Source of the DNA: Ascochyta rabiei
Taxonomy: Eukaryota; Ascomycota; Dothideomycetes; Pleosporales; Didymellaceae
NCBI RefSeq assembly: GCF_004011695.2
Contig: NC_082420.1
Span: 620,001 to 684,000, forward strand
Direction of reading: 5' to 3'
Length of the DNA: 64,000 bases
The notes under the pieces are model-generated. The model searched no databases. It was not told the origin of the DNA and was given only the letters and a program-made list of their open reading frames with translations. How positions within the stretch are numbered: the first letter of the stretch is position 1; each line of letters starts with the position of its first letter. This document shows, piece after piece, positions 33,849 to 44,073 of this stretch. A program made the position numbers and the translations under genes.

Positions 33849-34301
33849 CTAGCCATGAACGATAGCCCATACTTCTACCTCGTACAGCAGTCCCTTCAAT
33901 GCCAGGCTCGCGACTCCTAGCACTGTATCCGGCGGCTTGTGACCATCTCCGTTCTGATCCATAAAGTCGATCCAAAGCGGGGCCCATCCTCGTTCAACAA
34001 CTTCTTTTTCGTTTAACGCATTGTCGCCAGAGTCGTTGACGATGTAATGCCGTACGTGAATGATGTCGCGTGGGCTGGCCCCAACTGCTTCCAAGCACTT
34101 TCTCACGTTTTCGTAGGCTCCTTTGACTTGCTCGATCCACTCAGCTTTGTAGTCTCCTGTTTGACCGGCAAGTGTCACGAGTCTCGATGCCGGCTGAATG
34201 GGTGTTACGCATACATGCTTGTAGGACGGAGGAGGTTCGTGCACGCCTGGTGGGTTGAAGGCTTGGGGTTTGTTGTTGTCTGCCATGTCGATGAGGCTCA
34301 A
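33849..34301 (-). CDS. Rid (YjgF/YER057c/UK114) family protein lacking the canonical arginine
   Basis: Single-exon ORF of 150 aa; a second ATG five codons in (MADNNKP) could be the true start. The fold is clear: VTLAGQTGDYKAEWIEQVKGAYENVRKCLEAVGAS, then IIHVRHYIVND and a C-terminal strand LLYEVEVWAIVHG. RidA enzymes deaminate reactive enamine/imine intermediates using an arginine in a PAR(S/T)xVGV-like segment. Here the equivalent segment reads KPPDTVLGVASLALKG, so the arginine is replaced. It therefore belongs to a divergent Rid subgroup; enamine deaminase activity should not be assumed. It is divergent from the DUF1295 gene and convergent with the CUE-domain gene. Confidence 0.9.
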   Translation of the reverse strand: MSLIDMADNNKPQAFNPPGVHEPPPSYKHVCVTPIQPASRLVTLAGQTGDYKAEWIEQVKGAYENVRKCLEAVGASPRDIIHVRHYIVNDSGDNALNEKEVVERGWAPLWIDFMDQNGDGHKPPDTVLGVASLALKGLLYEVEVWAIVHG

Positions 34302-34840
34302 TGAGACGGATTATGGAAAGCTTGCTGCAGGATCCAACACAATGGTGTATTTGACCCCTCTGTTGTTCAAGCTATAACATCAGTAACAATCAATGTCTTG
34401 GTATCTGAGAGGGGTAAAGTTCGCGTAATCTTGCCGCGGTACCTACTTGATGGAGCCTACGCCGCTCTCAACGCCTGGACCAGCACTGAGCTCTCGATGA
34501 TGTCACTGGATGTTCCTGTCCACTTGCTCCGCTCTTGTAGGTCCACCGTGTATGTATCTATACAGTGTTTTTGGTCATAAAACAGCAAACACCGCAATAC
34601 AGCTTAGATAGTTCCGGCTGAATAACGAGCGGGGTTTACTGGATCATCGGCAGTATAGACATTCACGGAAGCACGACAGGTGCTACCCGAGCGAATCAGG
34701 GCCAACATCTTGTAACCCGCGACGCCCGTTGCTAGCGTTACATCATGCAAAGGCATGTGCTTTCTGCGGGGAAGCTCTGAAGCTTTAAATCAGGCTGTCG
34801 CGCAAGTCGCAACGCCCCCGTCACCCTCTCACCCTCCAAG
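34302..34840. other. Intergenic, divergent promoter region
   Basis: About 540 bp between the Rid gene start and the DUF1295 gene start, so both promoters lie here. No further feature seen. Confidence 0.6.
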
Positions 34841-36004
34841 ATGGCGTCCGGATTGTTCTCCAGATCGCCCAATGACCCTACAAGACCTCCAGATGCTCGC
34901 ATTCAGTTTGGAGAACAGCAACCTCATGATATCTACCTGAATGGAACACCTCCAGCTGCTCGACACGCCTACAGCCATGTTGATAACACACATTCGAAAA
35001 CACACGTTCATAGTGCCTCGTTGTTCGATATTGGCATCCTGAAGGATACTCTGGTACCTTCATTGACTCTCCATTCCGGCCTTGCAGTCATTGCGTACGG
35101 GATCTCGCGATACACTCAACGCGTCGAGATCAAGGACTGGCTCTGGCCCAGCGGACAGGTCGCTAACGCCTGGTGGTCTGCCATCGGTCGACGCCTTGCT
35201 GCAGGCCTGACGTTGACACAGGCTCTCAACCGCTTGTCATGGCACGAGCGGGTCATGCTGACTGGAGTGACTCTCTGGGGTGGCCGACTCTTCTACCGAA
35301 TCGCTCGTCGGTCGATCCAACGTGGGGAAGACGACCCGCGGTACGCTGAGGTCAAGAAGGAGGAAGGTTTCTGGAACTCAGCTCTCTTCAAGGTCTTCAT
35401 CCCGGAGGCTTTCTTCCAGATGCTGATCAGTCTCCCGTTCACTGCCCCATTCAGGCACGAAGGTGCGGTCATGATGGGCTACCATCCTTACATCCAGATG
35501 GCGGCTGTTGGTCTGTTCTCTTCTGGTCTGGCGTTGGAAACTCTTGCAGACTACCAGCTCGACCAATACAAGGCAGAAGGAGGTCGGGGGATCCTCCGAG
35601 AGGGTGTCTGGAGCCTCGTTCGCAATCCTAAGTATATTGTCCCCAGTCCATCACAGGCGTTGATACTAACAAATATTAGCTACCTTGGCGACGCGCTCGT
35701 ACACATCTCGTTCATCGTCATGCTCTATGGCTCTGACATGCTTGCTCCCATCGAGCTCCTTGGGCCAATCGCAAACTACTGCTTCCTTCGTTTCTTTGGT
35801 GGTGATGCTGAGAAAGAGAAGCACCAAGAGCGCCGATATTCTGCTTCTCAGCCTGACAAGCTCGCTGAGCTGCAAAAGTTCCGCGCTGATAAGAATGCGT
35901 TTTGGCCGAGCATGGAAGAGCTCAGCAACAAGTGGTTGTGGACTGTCTTGGGTATTGGTGGACTTGGTATTGCGGTGGAACAGACACTGAGGACACTGCA
36001 CTAG
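34841..36004 (+). CDS. DUF1295 / steroid-reductase-like membrane protein
   Basis: Multi-pass membrane protein, 371 aa after splicing. Exons 34841-35631 and 35680-36004. The 48-bp intron is a multiple of three without a stop, so the unspliced frame stays open; a GTATAT donor, a perfect TACTAAC branch site and a TTAG acceptor show it is real, and splicing restores RNPNYLGDALVH, the signature near the C-terminus of DUF1295/isoprenylcysteine-methyltransferase-like reductases (usually R-x-PNY-x-G-E). The N-terminal 65 residues are hydrophilic; helices follow from LVPSLTLHSGLAVIAYGIS. Other landmarks are VMLTGVTLWGGRLFYRI, YQLDQYKAEGG and VWSLVRNP. Members are related to the 5-alpha-reductase C-terminal domain, but the substrate is unknown. 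Confidence 0.88.
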   Translation: MASGLFSRSPNDPTRPPDARIQFGEQQPHDIYLNGTPPAARHAYSHVDNTHSKTHVHSASLFDIGILKDTLVPSLTLHSGLAVIAYGISRYTQRVEIKDWLWPSGQVANAWWSAIGRRLAAGLTLTQALNRLSWHERVMLTGVTLWGGRLFYRIARRSIQRGEDDPRYAEVKKEEGFWNSALFKVFIPEAFFQMLISLPFTAPFRHEGAVMMGYHPYIQMAAVGLFSSGLALETLADYQLDQYKAEGGRGILREGVWSLVRNPKYIVPSPSQALILTNISYLGDALVHISFIVMLYGSDMLAPIELLGPIANYCFLRFFGGDAEKEKHQERRYSASQPDKLAELQKFRADKNAFWPSMEELSNKWLWTVLGIGGLGIAVEQTLRTLH

Positions 36005-36257
36005 GTTGGCACTAGTAGAGACTTCAACCAGGAACTTGGCCGACGCGTCAAGGCCTCTGCCAGCAGGCGTTCGGCCAATCAATTATGCGGGACTTGGATG
36101 CTCAGATTTTTTCTTCCGCAAGCTGCTTGGTAGGGAAACCTAATCAGCGTTATCTGAAAACTGCCTTGTGGCAGAGTTGGCAGAGAATGGTATAAGTGTT
36201 GAGATATACTACATAACATACATGACCTCAAGGCTGTTACTGGGACATGAGCTATCC

Positions 36258-37109
36258 TCAAATACCTGGTTCTCCTTCTAGACCATCTATCCCCTCTTCT
36301 TTTATAGCTTGCGCTTCCACAGCCTCAATCTCTTCTAGCTTGAGCTTCGTTCGCTCACCTTTCAATTCATCCCAATTCCAGCCTTCTTGAGCCCACCTCC
36401 ACTTGAGATATGGTTTTAAATCTTTGTCAAGTGGCAGGACCCTTTTCCACTCTGGCTCACCATCGACAACGTCCCTCAGTCGATCTCGGTAGAAGATCCT
36501 ATAGCTATCTAGAGCGTAGGGTCCCATCCCCGGCAAATGTGCTATTTCCCAGCCCACTCTTTCGTCGTTCAATTCCAGTACTTCATTTGGCTTTATATCC
36601 GTACCACAACCTCGGTCTGGATAGTGTAATCTTCTATATCGACGCTCTTTGCAAGGGGGTGCTGCTACCCAAGCTTCAGCAAGCGAGATCAGACGCTTAG
36701 CACGGACATTGTGCAGACCGAGAGGTTGTAGTATCTCAGTGAGTTCGCTGCTCTGTGCCTGCGATAGATGGAACGGTGTCGGATACAACGTCAAAATTTG
36801 AAAAAGTACTGGTCGCGCTGCCTTGCCGTGTGTTTGGTTCCAGAGGATGACCTGAACGACTAGTGCATACAAGCTGTCTTGAATACGTTCCTGAATGAGA
36901 CCATACCCTGCAGGCCGCAGCTGGAACGGTAGGTTCTCGGGTTGTGGTATAGTCACTGGTCGATCGGCCTTGCGTTGCGGGCTGAAGTGATGCGACACAC
37001 GTTCTCGATGGTTTTTCTTGCTGGGTTTTTTTTCAATGGCATCTGAGGGGTTGTTTGTCGGCTCTTGCTTTATCAGAAGTGACCGTGATCTTGTCGTTAC
37101 CATGACCAC
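36258..37109 (-). CDS. HhH-GPD DNA glycosylase, MBD4-like
   Basis: Single-exon ORF of 283 aa, nuclear base-excision repair type. The N-terminal 55 residues are basic and disordered (RSRSLLIKQEP, KKPSKKNHRERV). The domain starts about residue 70 with LIQERIQDSLYALVVQVILWNQTHGKAARPVLFQIL, resembling the MBD4 glycosylase entry helix, followed by ILQPLGLHNVRAKRLISLAEAW. The helix-hairpin-helix and catalytic part is IAHLPGMGPYALDSYRIFYRD; the Asp of ALDSYRIF corresponds to the catalytic aspartate of the family. LDKDLKPYLKWRWAQEGWN follows as in MBD4. No FeS-cluster cysteines and no methyl-CpG-binding domain are present. MBD4 removes T or U opposite G, repairing deaminated cytosines; that activity here is inferred. 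It is divergent from the agmatinase gene, 220 bp apart. Confidence 0.87.
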   Translation of the reverse strand: MVMVTTRSRSLLIKQEPTNNPSDAIEKKPSKKNHRERVSHHFSPQRKADRPVTIPQPENLPFQLRPAGYGLIQERIQDSLYALVVQVILWNQTHGKAARPVLFQILTLYPTPFHLSQAQSSELTEILQPLGLHNVRAKRLISLAEAWVAAPPCKERRYRRLHYPDRGCGTDIKPNEVLELNDERVGWEIAHLPGMGPYALDSYRIFYRDRLRDVVDGEPEWKRVLPLDKDLKPYLKWRWAQEGWNWDELKGERTKLKLEEIEAVEAQAIKEEGIDGLEGEPGI

Positions 37110-37329
37110 TGTCAGATAAGAGAACGATAAGGATGGATTTCTGATGGCAGGACTAGCAAGAGATGGACAAGAGATGCATAACGGCTGTACCTGCCCTTTT
37201 GGGCGGCACTCACGCTGGTGTGAACGTCATCGCCGCTCACGGACATCGCCAACACAAAGATCGAATGCGACTTCGTGAGATTGTCCATTCATCTCTCTCA
37301 CTGTTTTGTTGTAAATCGAGTACCTCAAG

Positions 37330-39308
37330 ATGTGGAACACATTGGCTTTGATTGCCTTGACTGCTGCATTCTTAACTGCAGATGCACGCGAGATTAGTTT
37401 CCCACCCCTTTCCGGATTTACCTCGGATCAAGCTGCAATGGGTATACTGTCCCCAGATATCACTCAAGCCAAGTTTGGGGGCCTGACGACATATGCGAAT
37501 CTGCCTTACGTACATTGTCTAGCCCAAGAGAGCGAAGATGCTGAGAAGTTCGACATCGCAGTTTTGGGTGCTCCGTTCGATACTGCAAGTTGTCATTTCG
37601 TCTCGGATATGCTTCTAGATCGAATTGGAGTAGATGTAAACTCTTGCGAATCGACACAAGACTTGGAATACTCTATTTTCACGCTACGTCGTAGAGCAAG
37701 CGTTTAAGCCACGTATAGGGCACGCATCGCTGACAATTCGGCAGGGAGTCACAGCACGTCCCGGAGCGCGGTTCGGGTCGAGTGGTATCCGGCGTGGCTC
37801 GCAAAGGATAGCACCTCACACAGCTTGGAGCATATACACAGGTATGTTCGCTACAGATATGGCCCCGGTGTTGTGGGCTGCGGTAGTACAAGTTTCTATT
37901 TTTGGAGTAGTGTTAATTGAGCGCTTGGAGTACGACATGGCCAACAGGTTGCGCTGCATGGTGCGAGCGTAGTCCGCGCTGGTTGTTTACAGCGAGTTTG
38001 TGCCTTGTATCTCTAGTGCGAGGATACAAGGTATCTATCGCAAGCTCGCATGGTTATCGGTGAGCTCTGAATCGAGTCGATGGCTGATGGCGCTTAGGAC
38101 AGAACATATTTACCGACTGGGCCAAAATCGTAGATTGTGGAGATGCACCATTAACCTTCCTTGTAAGTCGGCTGTAACATACAAGGCTGGAGAAGTCTCA
38201 GCTAATGTTATTCCAAGGACAACACCGTCGCCTTGAAACAGCTTGACAAAGCGCACAAAGTAGGTGACACTACCTAGGCCGTTTGACAATCAGTTCGTTG
38301 ACTTACATTAATCGTGAGGTGATTTCGGCAAGGAAGACCAATTCAAGCGACTTCACTGTTCCACGCATTGTAACACTTGGTGGAGACCACACTACCACAC
38401 TTTCAGCTTTACGATCGACGAGCGGGCATTGGGGCCCAGTCAGTGTCATCCACTTTGACTCACACATAGGTAAGTTGGGCCCGCAAGTCACGGGAAATTT
38501 CTAAAGGCATATGGCAGATACCTGGGATCCAGAAGTGCTTGGTAAGTCTGCACACTACGCCCATGTTAAATACTAAAGAAAAACAGGCGGAGGCATCTCT
38601 CATTACGCGTAAGTACTGTCAACCATTCCAAGAGCATATCTGCCTTGCTAAAGCATTTGTAGAGGTGTCAACCATGGAACGTTTTTGCACATTGCTCACG
38701 AGGAAGGCTTAATCCGTAACACATCCATTCACGCCGGAATCCGAGCACCAGTTATTCGTCCTAAGGGCGACGTGCGTAATGACGTTAGGTGCGGCTTCGA
38801 GATGATACGAGCACGGGATATCGATCGTTTAGGCGTATCAGGTGTTATTGAAGCCTTGAAGAAGCGGGTGGCCGGAACAAAAGTCTATATCAGCGTGGAT
38901 ATAGATGTTCTGGACCCAGCCTTCGCACCCGGTGAGTTCAGTTTCGTGTAGAGAATGTGCAGCTGTCAAGCCTCAGCTCGAGGGTGACTAGATCTTCGGC
39001 GTACTGCTGTGATTATGTAGGCTGACAGAGCTACAGCTACGGGTACCGCTGAGGTTGGAGGATGGACCACCCGCGAGCTTCTGTCCATTCTTGATGGCCT
39101 TGAAGGACTGGAGCTCGTGGGAGCTGATGTTGGTAAGCACTCAGCAGCTAAGTTTTTCCATCTCAAGAGGCTGACAAGTCGCGCAATAACAGTGGAAGTT
39201 GCGCCAATTTATGACAATCCAGGAGAGACGACAGTGTTGGCTGCTGCCGAAGTCGTTCTTTCGCTACTCACGTTGATGGTCAATAAGCCTGTACAGGCAG
39301 AGATATGA
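37330..39308 (+). CDS. Agmatinase-family ureohydrolase with signal peptide
   Basis: 378 aa from ten exons: 37330-37584, 37745-37841, 38098-38162, 38218-38259, 38319-38469, 38518-38541, 38587-38608, 38663-38931, 39037-39132, 39193-39308. The phases sum exactly. The first intron has a GC donor (GCAAGT). The N-terminus MWNTLALIALTAAFLTADA looks like a secretory signal. Fold landmarks are FDIAVLGAPFDTGVTARPGA, FGSSGIRRGSQRI, DWAKIVDCGDAP, VTLGGDHTTTLSALR, VIHFDSHIDTWDP, HGTFLHIAHEEGL, SVDIDVLDPAFAPATGTAEVGG and VEVAPIYDNPGET. All metal ligands are present: His of GGDHT, the D-x-H-x-D of DSHID, and D-x-D of SVDIDVLDP. Agmatinases hydrolyse agmatine to putrescine and urea; the substrate of the secreted fungal branch is unproven. 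Confidence 0.9.
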
Positions 39309-39533
39309 GCACAAGGCTGCATGTGTGAAGATGTCAGTTGTTTGGACCAAAACGAGCAGGAACTTAAGAGACGAGGCATGAATAAGATGCATGCCCGATG
39401 AAATGGGGATGGTGAAGGCAGCCAATCATAAAGGAGGCGTTACGAAGTAGTACTAGCGCCGAATTTGCCGAGGTTGGGCAGTTATTTCCAAATGTTGAAC
39501 ATACAGACGTCACTCAAACAACACGAACACATC

Positions 39534-40084
39534 ATGTCTAGCACAGAACAGCCAAAAAAGGAGAGATTTGCTCCAAAGGAGCCGGTGACTTTGAACCAGC
39601 CCAAGGATGACCCAATTTCTCGCGAACATCTTGCAAAATGTGATGGTGAGCTACCCCGCCGGAAGCTGTGGCGGCGATAACACTGAACGTAAGATGGCAG
39701 GCACCAATGAAGGCTACCCCACCCTAGTCGCCATTAAAGTCAGTAGTCAATTCATAAGGAAATGCTCGCGCAAGCGACTTACAAACACCCAGGGAGATGT
39801 CTTTGATGTGAGTGGAAAAGAGACATACGCACCCGGCAAGGGTTACCATGGTGAGTATACAAGTGTATGCTGTCCTGCTTGCCTGCTCATTTGACTTAGT
39901 GTTCGCGGGTAAAGAGCCCAACCGTGCGCTCGGTATGTCTTCTCTGAAGCCAGAGGACTGTGTATCGGACTTCTCCACGCTGTCCGAAACAGAAACAAAG
40001 ACCCTCAATGACTGGCACACCTTCTTCAGCAAAAGATACAATGTTGTCGGACGTCTTCAGCCTGAAACCGAATCACGGATCTGA
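39534..40084 (+). CDS. DAP1: Cytochrome b5-like haem/steroid-binding protein (Dap1/MAPR-like)
   Basis: 130 aa from exons 39534-39645, 39701-39738, 39793-39850, 39900-40084, all in phase. The MAPR cytochrome b5-like core is evident: CDGTNEGYPTLVAIKGDVFDVSGK, then YAPGKGYHVFAGKEPNRALG, where the tyrosine before HVFAGK matches the haem-ligating tyrosine region of PGRMC1/Dap1 (YGVFAGR in animals), and a C-terminal LNDWHTFFSKRYNVVGRL. There is no N-terminal transmembrane helix, as in yeast Dap1 and unlike animal PGRMC1. Dap1 binds haem and supports sterol C14-demethylase; that role is inferred. It lies 225 bp downstream of the agmatinase gene, same strand. Confidence 0.88.
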
Positions 40085-40703
40085 TTGTCTCTGCTTGAAT
40101 ACATCATCAAGATCAACCGAGCAGTCCAGTTCATGTCACAACCCCTGATATTGCATGTCCAGAGTTGGGATTTCTAGTTTCACTGGATATCAGCACAGGC
40201 TTCAGGTCACAAAGAGAAGGCTTCAGTCTTGTAATTCATCGCTCTGGTGCTCACATATTACTCTACTTCCGAACCTGTACTTCCGAACCACGTGTCCTGC
40301 TCGAATACGGCAGTATTATTTGAGGCTTGAGAAGAATGCACTGTTGTCCTAGCGTGTATTTTGTGCACATGTTGATGTGTGTTGTACATTGTAAAACTTT
40401 AGGGTGTTCCAATGATACTTTTGCTGAAACAGATCAGTTGAAATCCGACGCCCACAATACGTGAAAAGCGACAGAGCAAGACCAAAGCCGATTTTGAGGC
40501 TAAAAACAAAAAGTTCTGCTATATGACAGATATGACAGATACGACACCATCCACACCCTCAAATCGCCAACAAACAAAGCAAAACAATGATACAAACACC
40601 TTCCCGAACATTGACAGGCTAGAAGTACTTGAGGGAAGTTTTTATAGCGGCAGACCGACTAACCATTGAACAGTATCGCCACGACCAGGTCTGATTCTGG
40701 CTC
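40085..40703. other. Intergenic
   Basis: About 620 bp with no supportable gene; AT-rich near 40480-40600. Confidence 0.6.
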
Positions 40704-40946
40704 TCACCTCCCTCCCGCTACACCGTATAGTGACTCTACGTTTCGCCTCATACCAGCAGCCGTTGTGTATTGTCGAAGCTTGGTGCAGTTCTCACATTCG
40801 GTCTCATGTTGCTCCCACTGGCGCCTGATGTTCCACGCTCCGAAGCATTGATGGCCAGGGTCGTTGCGTGCAAAGTGGCAGTATTGCTGCAAGCGTTTCT
40901 CCTTGTGACCACAGGAGACGAAGTGAACCTCCTCGTAGTAGCACAT
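40704..40946 (-). CDS. Small Cys/His-rich protein, uncharacterised
   Basis: 80-aa single-exon ORF beginning MCYYEEVHFVSCGHKEKRL; an ATG three codons upstream is less likely. It has CxH and Cys pairs: SCGHKE, YCHFARNDPGHQCFGAW and TECENCTKL, spaced like a small zinc-binding module. I recall similar short ORFs starting MCYxE with CHFARNDPxHQCFGAW in other Dothideomycete genomes, so I consider it a real, lineage-spread gene; this is memory, not a search result. No function can be assigned. The opposite-strand frame (40770-41120) is a shadow. Confidence 0.6.
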   Translation of the reverse strand: MCYYEEVHFVSCGHKEKRLQQYCHFARNDPGHQCFGAWNIRRQWEQHETECENCTKLRQYTTAAGMRRNVESLYGVAGGR

Positions 40947-43900
40947 AATGATCAAGTGCCGATCTTGGGAAAGTTTTTGGAGCTACAGCCTACAGCATTG
41001 GTCAGCCTGACATCGACATGCGGGCACTTCAGCATACGGCGATGTGAGATTGGTGGCGGCTTAGCTTATCGCTGTTATGTTGGATCCGAACGGGTGAGGA
41101 TTCGAGTTGAAGATGTTTGATGTTGGAACTCTCACTGACCTAAAAAGCAGCGTCGTTGGGTTTATATGTCAACGCCCCGCATGAACATCCCGCACATTTA
41201 GCAGCCTGCAGCTGTTGTCGATAACCGAGCTGTGCTCAACGTCTTATTCGCTACGAGTACCCTCTTCAACTATCTCGCATGAACATGTGGCGTGGCACAA
41301 AACCTAGGTTGCCCTTACCCCAATGTTGTCAATTGTCACAATCGACCCCCGCCTCCAGGTTTCTCGGCGACCCACAGCTTTCTTCCACTGGGTAGATAAG
41401 CTGACTCTACCAACCGTGTGAAATCTTCTACTGACCCTCATCTGTCTGAGACTTCTTCATGGCTGAACACGTGTGCAACTCTAAACCTGAGTGCTACCAA
41501 AGCTACTTCACAAGCGCTTAGAACCTCAATATGATGAATTGTCGTTGGTTCAACCACCACCTCTTCCTGTTGTGCGCCCTTCCTAAAGGCGCCGAAGCAC
41601 TGCAGCGCAATCCGCATCGAGTCACAACACCTTACACGCAGAGGCATGTCATTGGCAGTCCACCATCCTGGTTTCTGGTCATGAATATTCTGAAATCAGG
41701 CAATCCCAAAGTGCGATTACAGCGCTCGTGCCTGCATCCTATCCCACACCTCTGCTCGCAGAATCTTCGCCTACTGCTGGTCTAACGTGTTCATACTTTT
41801 ATCGTCTTTCGTCTCACTCAGTGTCGACCCAACCGCACCTCTATGATCTTACATATGCCTTGGAATGGTGTGATTAGAGATATGGTGAGATTTAGTGAAG
41901 GCTTTTCAATCCCATCGAAGTTTCTTCGGCAATTATACTTATCCTTGAAGTATGTATTACGTCAGGTGCCAGTCACATGCGATGTCCTATGCACGAAAGC
42001 ACCCTAGCTGGTGCGTGCATGCTAGCGGACATAAGTCATCTGCTGGTAAGCTCGCCGCATGGACCCATGCAGGACCGTCCTGATCCGAAGCCATGCAGCT
42101 ATTGTGGGAGCAAGCTCACCGTCACTACTATGGGCAAACCAGAGTATTTGCTCTCACACGAATGACTTCAACTAAGTCCGTCTCATTCAGAACTCCTATT
42201 AGGCCAATCTCGGTAGCACTTTTGACGCGATTCCGCACAGTCGTAGCGTCTCGCTAGTGGGTGGAGCTATGCTTCTGTATATGTTGGGATTATGGCGTGC
42301 TCTCCACAACTTGAAAGTTCACATGAACTTAATTGCAATTGTCAGCGGTCTAGTGTACAATCACGAATCTAAGGCCGCATTCCGTTTGTTATGAAACTCC
42401 AAATACCAGTGTCTCAAGCCAAACGAGTACAGTTACGCACCGACTTGCTAGCCATTGCCGCGTGATAGTCTACTACCAGAAAAGATCTACGTGTGATTTA
42501 TACTACACTCATGTGTGACAATGTGCATGGTCTATGTCCGCTCTCGAGTACTTCGCAAGCGGTCGCTCATGTACTACCACTGACGAGTACGTGAACATGT
42601 TTTTAACAAAGAAGGAGCTGTAGCGTATCATATTGTGCACAGGCTACTGTAAGCTCAGGAGAAGCAGAGCCACTTAGACCAGTAGGGAGAAAGGCTTGAT
42701 ATGTATCAATCACCAGCCTGCACTAGCTTTAGTGATCTACTAAACAGCTTTTGAATGACGTTTAGAAGAAGTGATTACACCTTAATATCTTATTAGACAT
42801 CTAGACTCCCGTGTCACAAGATTTGCTTTGTTCGAAAGAACAGGTGGAGACTCCGAGTAACCTATGGCAGTTCGACAATAATCTGTTTTGTAGCTTGGAC
42901 GGCTAGTCAGTTCACGGTCTGACATTAATACAGCATGCTGAGAATGACTACGCCAAGCTACAGAAGAACGCACCATAGGTTTCTATTTGAGAAAGACCGC
43001 ATTCATCATATCTGGTTTTGTCCATGGGCGCAAGATCTTGGCTCGACAGAGTGACATGGGCAGATTCGCTGCACCACAGCGAGTGGCCTCACACGTTGCA
43101 CATTATCGCGCATGAGTAACACCTCTGCTTTCTCGCAGCATCGTACAGTGGGATCGGGGAAGCGTATCCTGTTACCCGGTAGCGGATATGCATGGTATAG
43201 TGGAACGGGCTGTATACACACTAGCACACGTATGGTGTAACTATGACAAGCATAGAAAGACTTCTCTACTGCAGTGAACAGCACAAGGCGGTGAGAAAGC
43301 AGATGCTACAAGATCCTCGCTGGTGGAATGAAAGGCACTCTGAGCCTCCGAGACACCACGAGCTGAGACGTCTTTCTCCCCCGGCCTGCACTTGCTTATA
43401 CGATGCTTCTTCTTGAAGGCTGTAGACACACGTCAGATGTATTAGATGTGAGACAAGGCCTTGCTAAACCCACCAAGGCATCAGGACGACCAATCAGTCA
43501 ACAAGAATGGATATTTCTAGTAGATCAACCAGGTAGTATCAATACCAAGTCTGGCTTAGCTGTAGATGCAGAGACGTCTTGGCGGACTAGTGCGATTTGA
43601 TACGACTCTATTGCATGTTGTATTTTTGCACAGCAGGTCACAAATACTAGTGGCGTAGATCGACCGTTGTGTCGTCTGTTCGATGAAGCACACAATGGCA
43701 CGAAGAACCGAGAGTGGTGCGTCAGTCAGTGCACTTTGATTGGAATCGGCATCTACGATGGGTAGCCGAGTCACACAACATGTGGCTACACGAAACAGGC
43801 CGTAGCGATACTACTTGACAATCTCGAAGGAGCGATTGAATGGGGGCCAGATCTACAACGTTTTCGTTGAACACACTTTCTCATTGTTGATTCCTGCCCA

Positions 43901-44073
43901 TTTTGCGGCAACATGTCACAAAGTACATCTCACGAGTGGTCTGAAACTGCAAAATGCATTCGCGAACTGTTCAACATCAACAGAGCAGTGCTTCTCTCGG
44001 TATCGCGGCAGACTTTTAACCTTGAACGCCATCGCTATGACCTGAACTCATATCCACACATAACGAATCCAGA
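40947..44073. other. Gene-poor region, 3.1 kb
   Basis: No gene with a recognisable domain on either strand. Open frames are all under about 85 codons and interrupted. One frame at 41438-41647 (minus) contains QCFGAF, reminiscent of QCFGAW in the neighbouring small Cys-rich protein, possibly a decayed copy. There are no visible terminal inverted repeats, tandem repeats or transposase motifs. This is the longest gene-free stretch of the window. Confidence 0.6.

Noticed and set aside
41977..42165. Short plus-strand frame with a CSYCG sequence
   Set aside because: A single CxxC in a 62-codon frame is not enough; no partner exon found.
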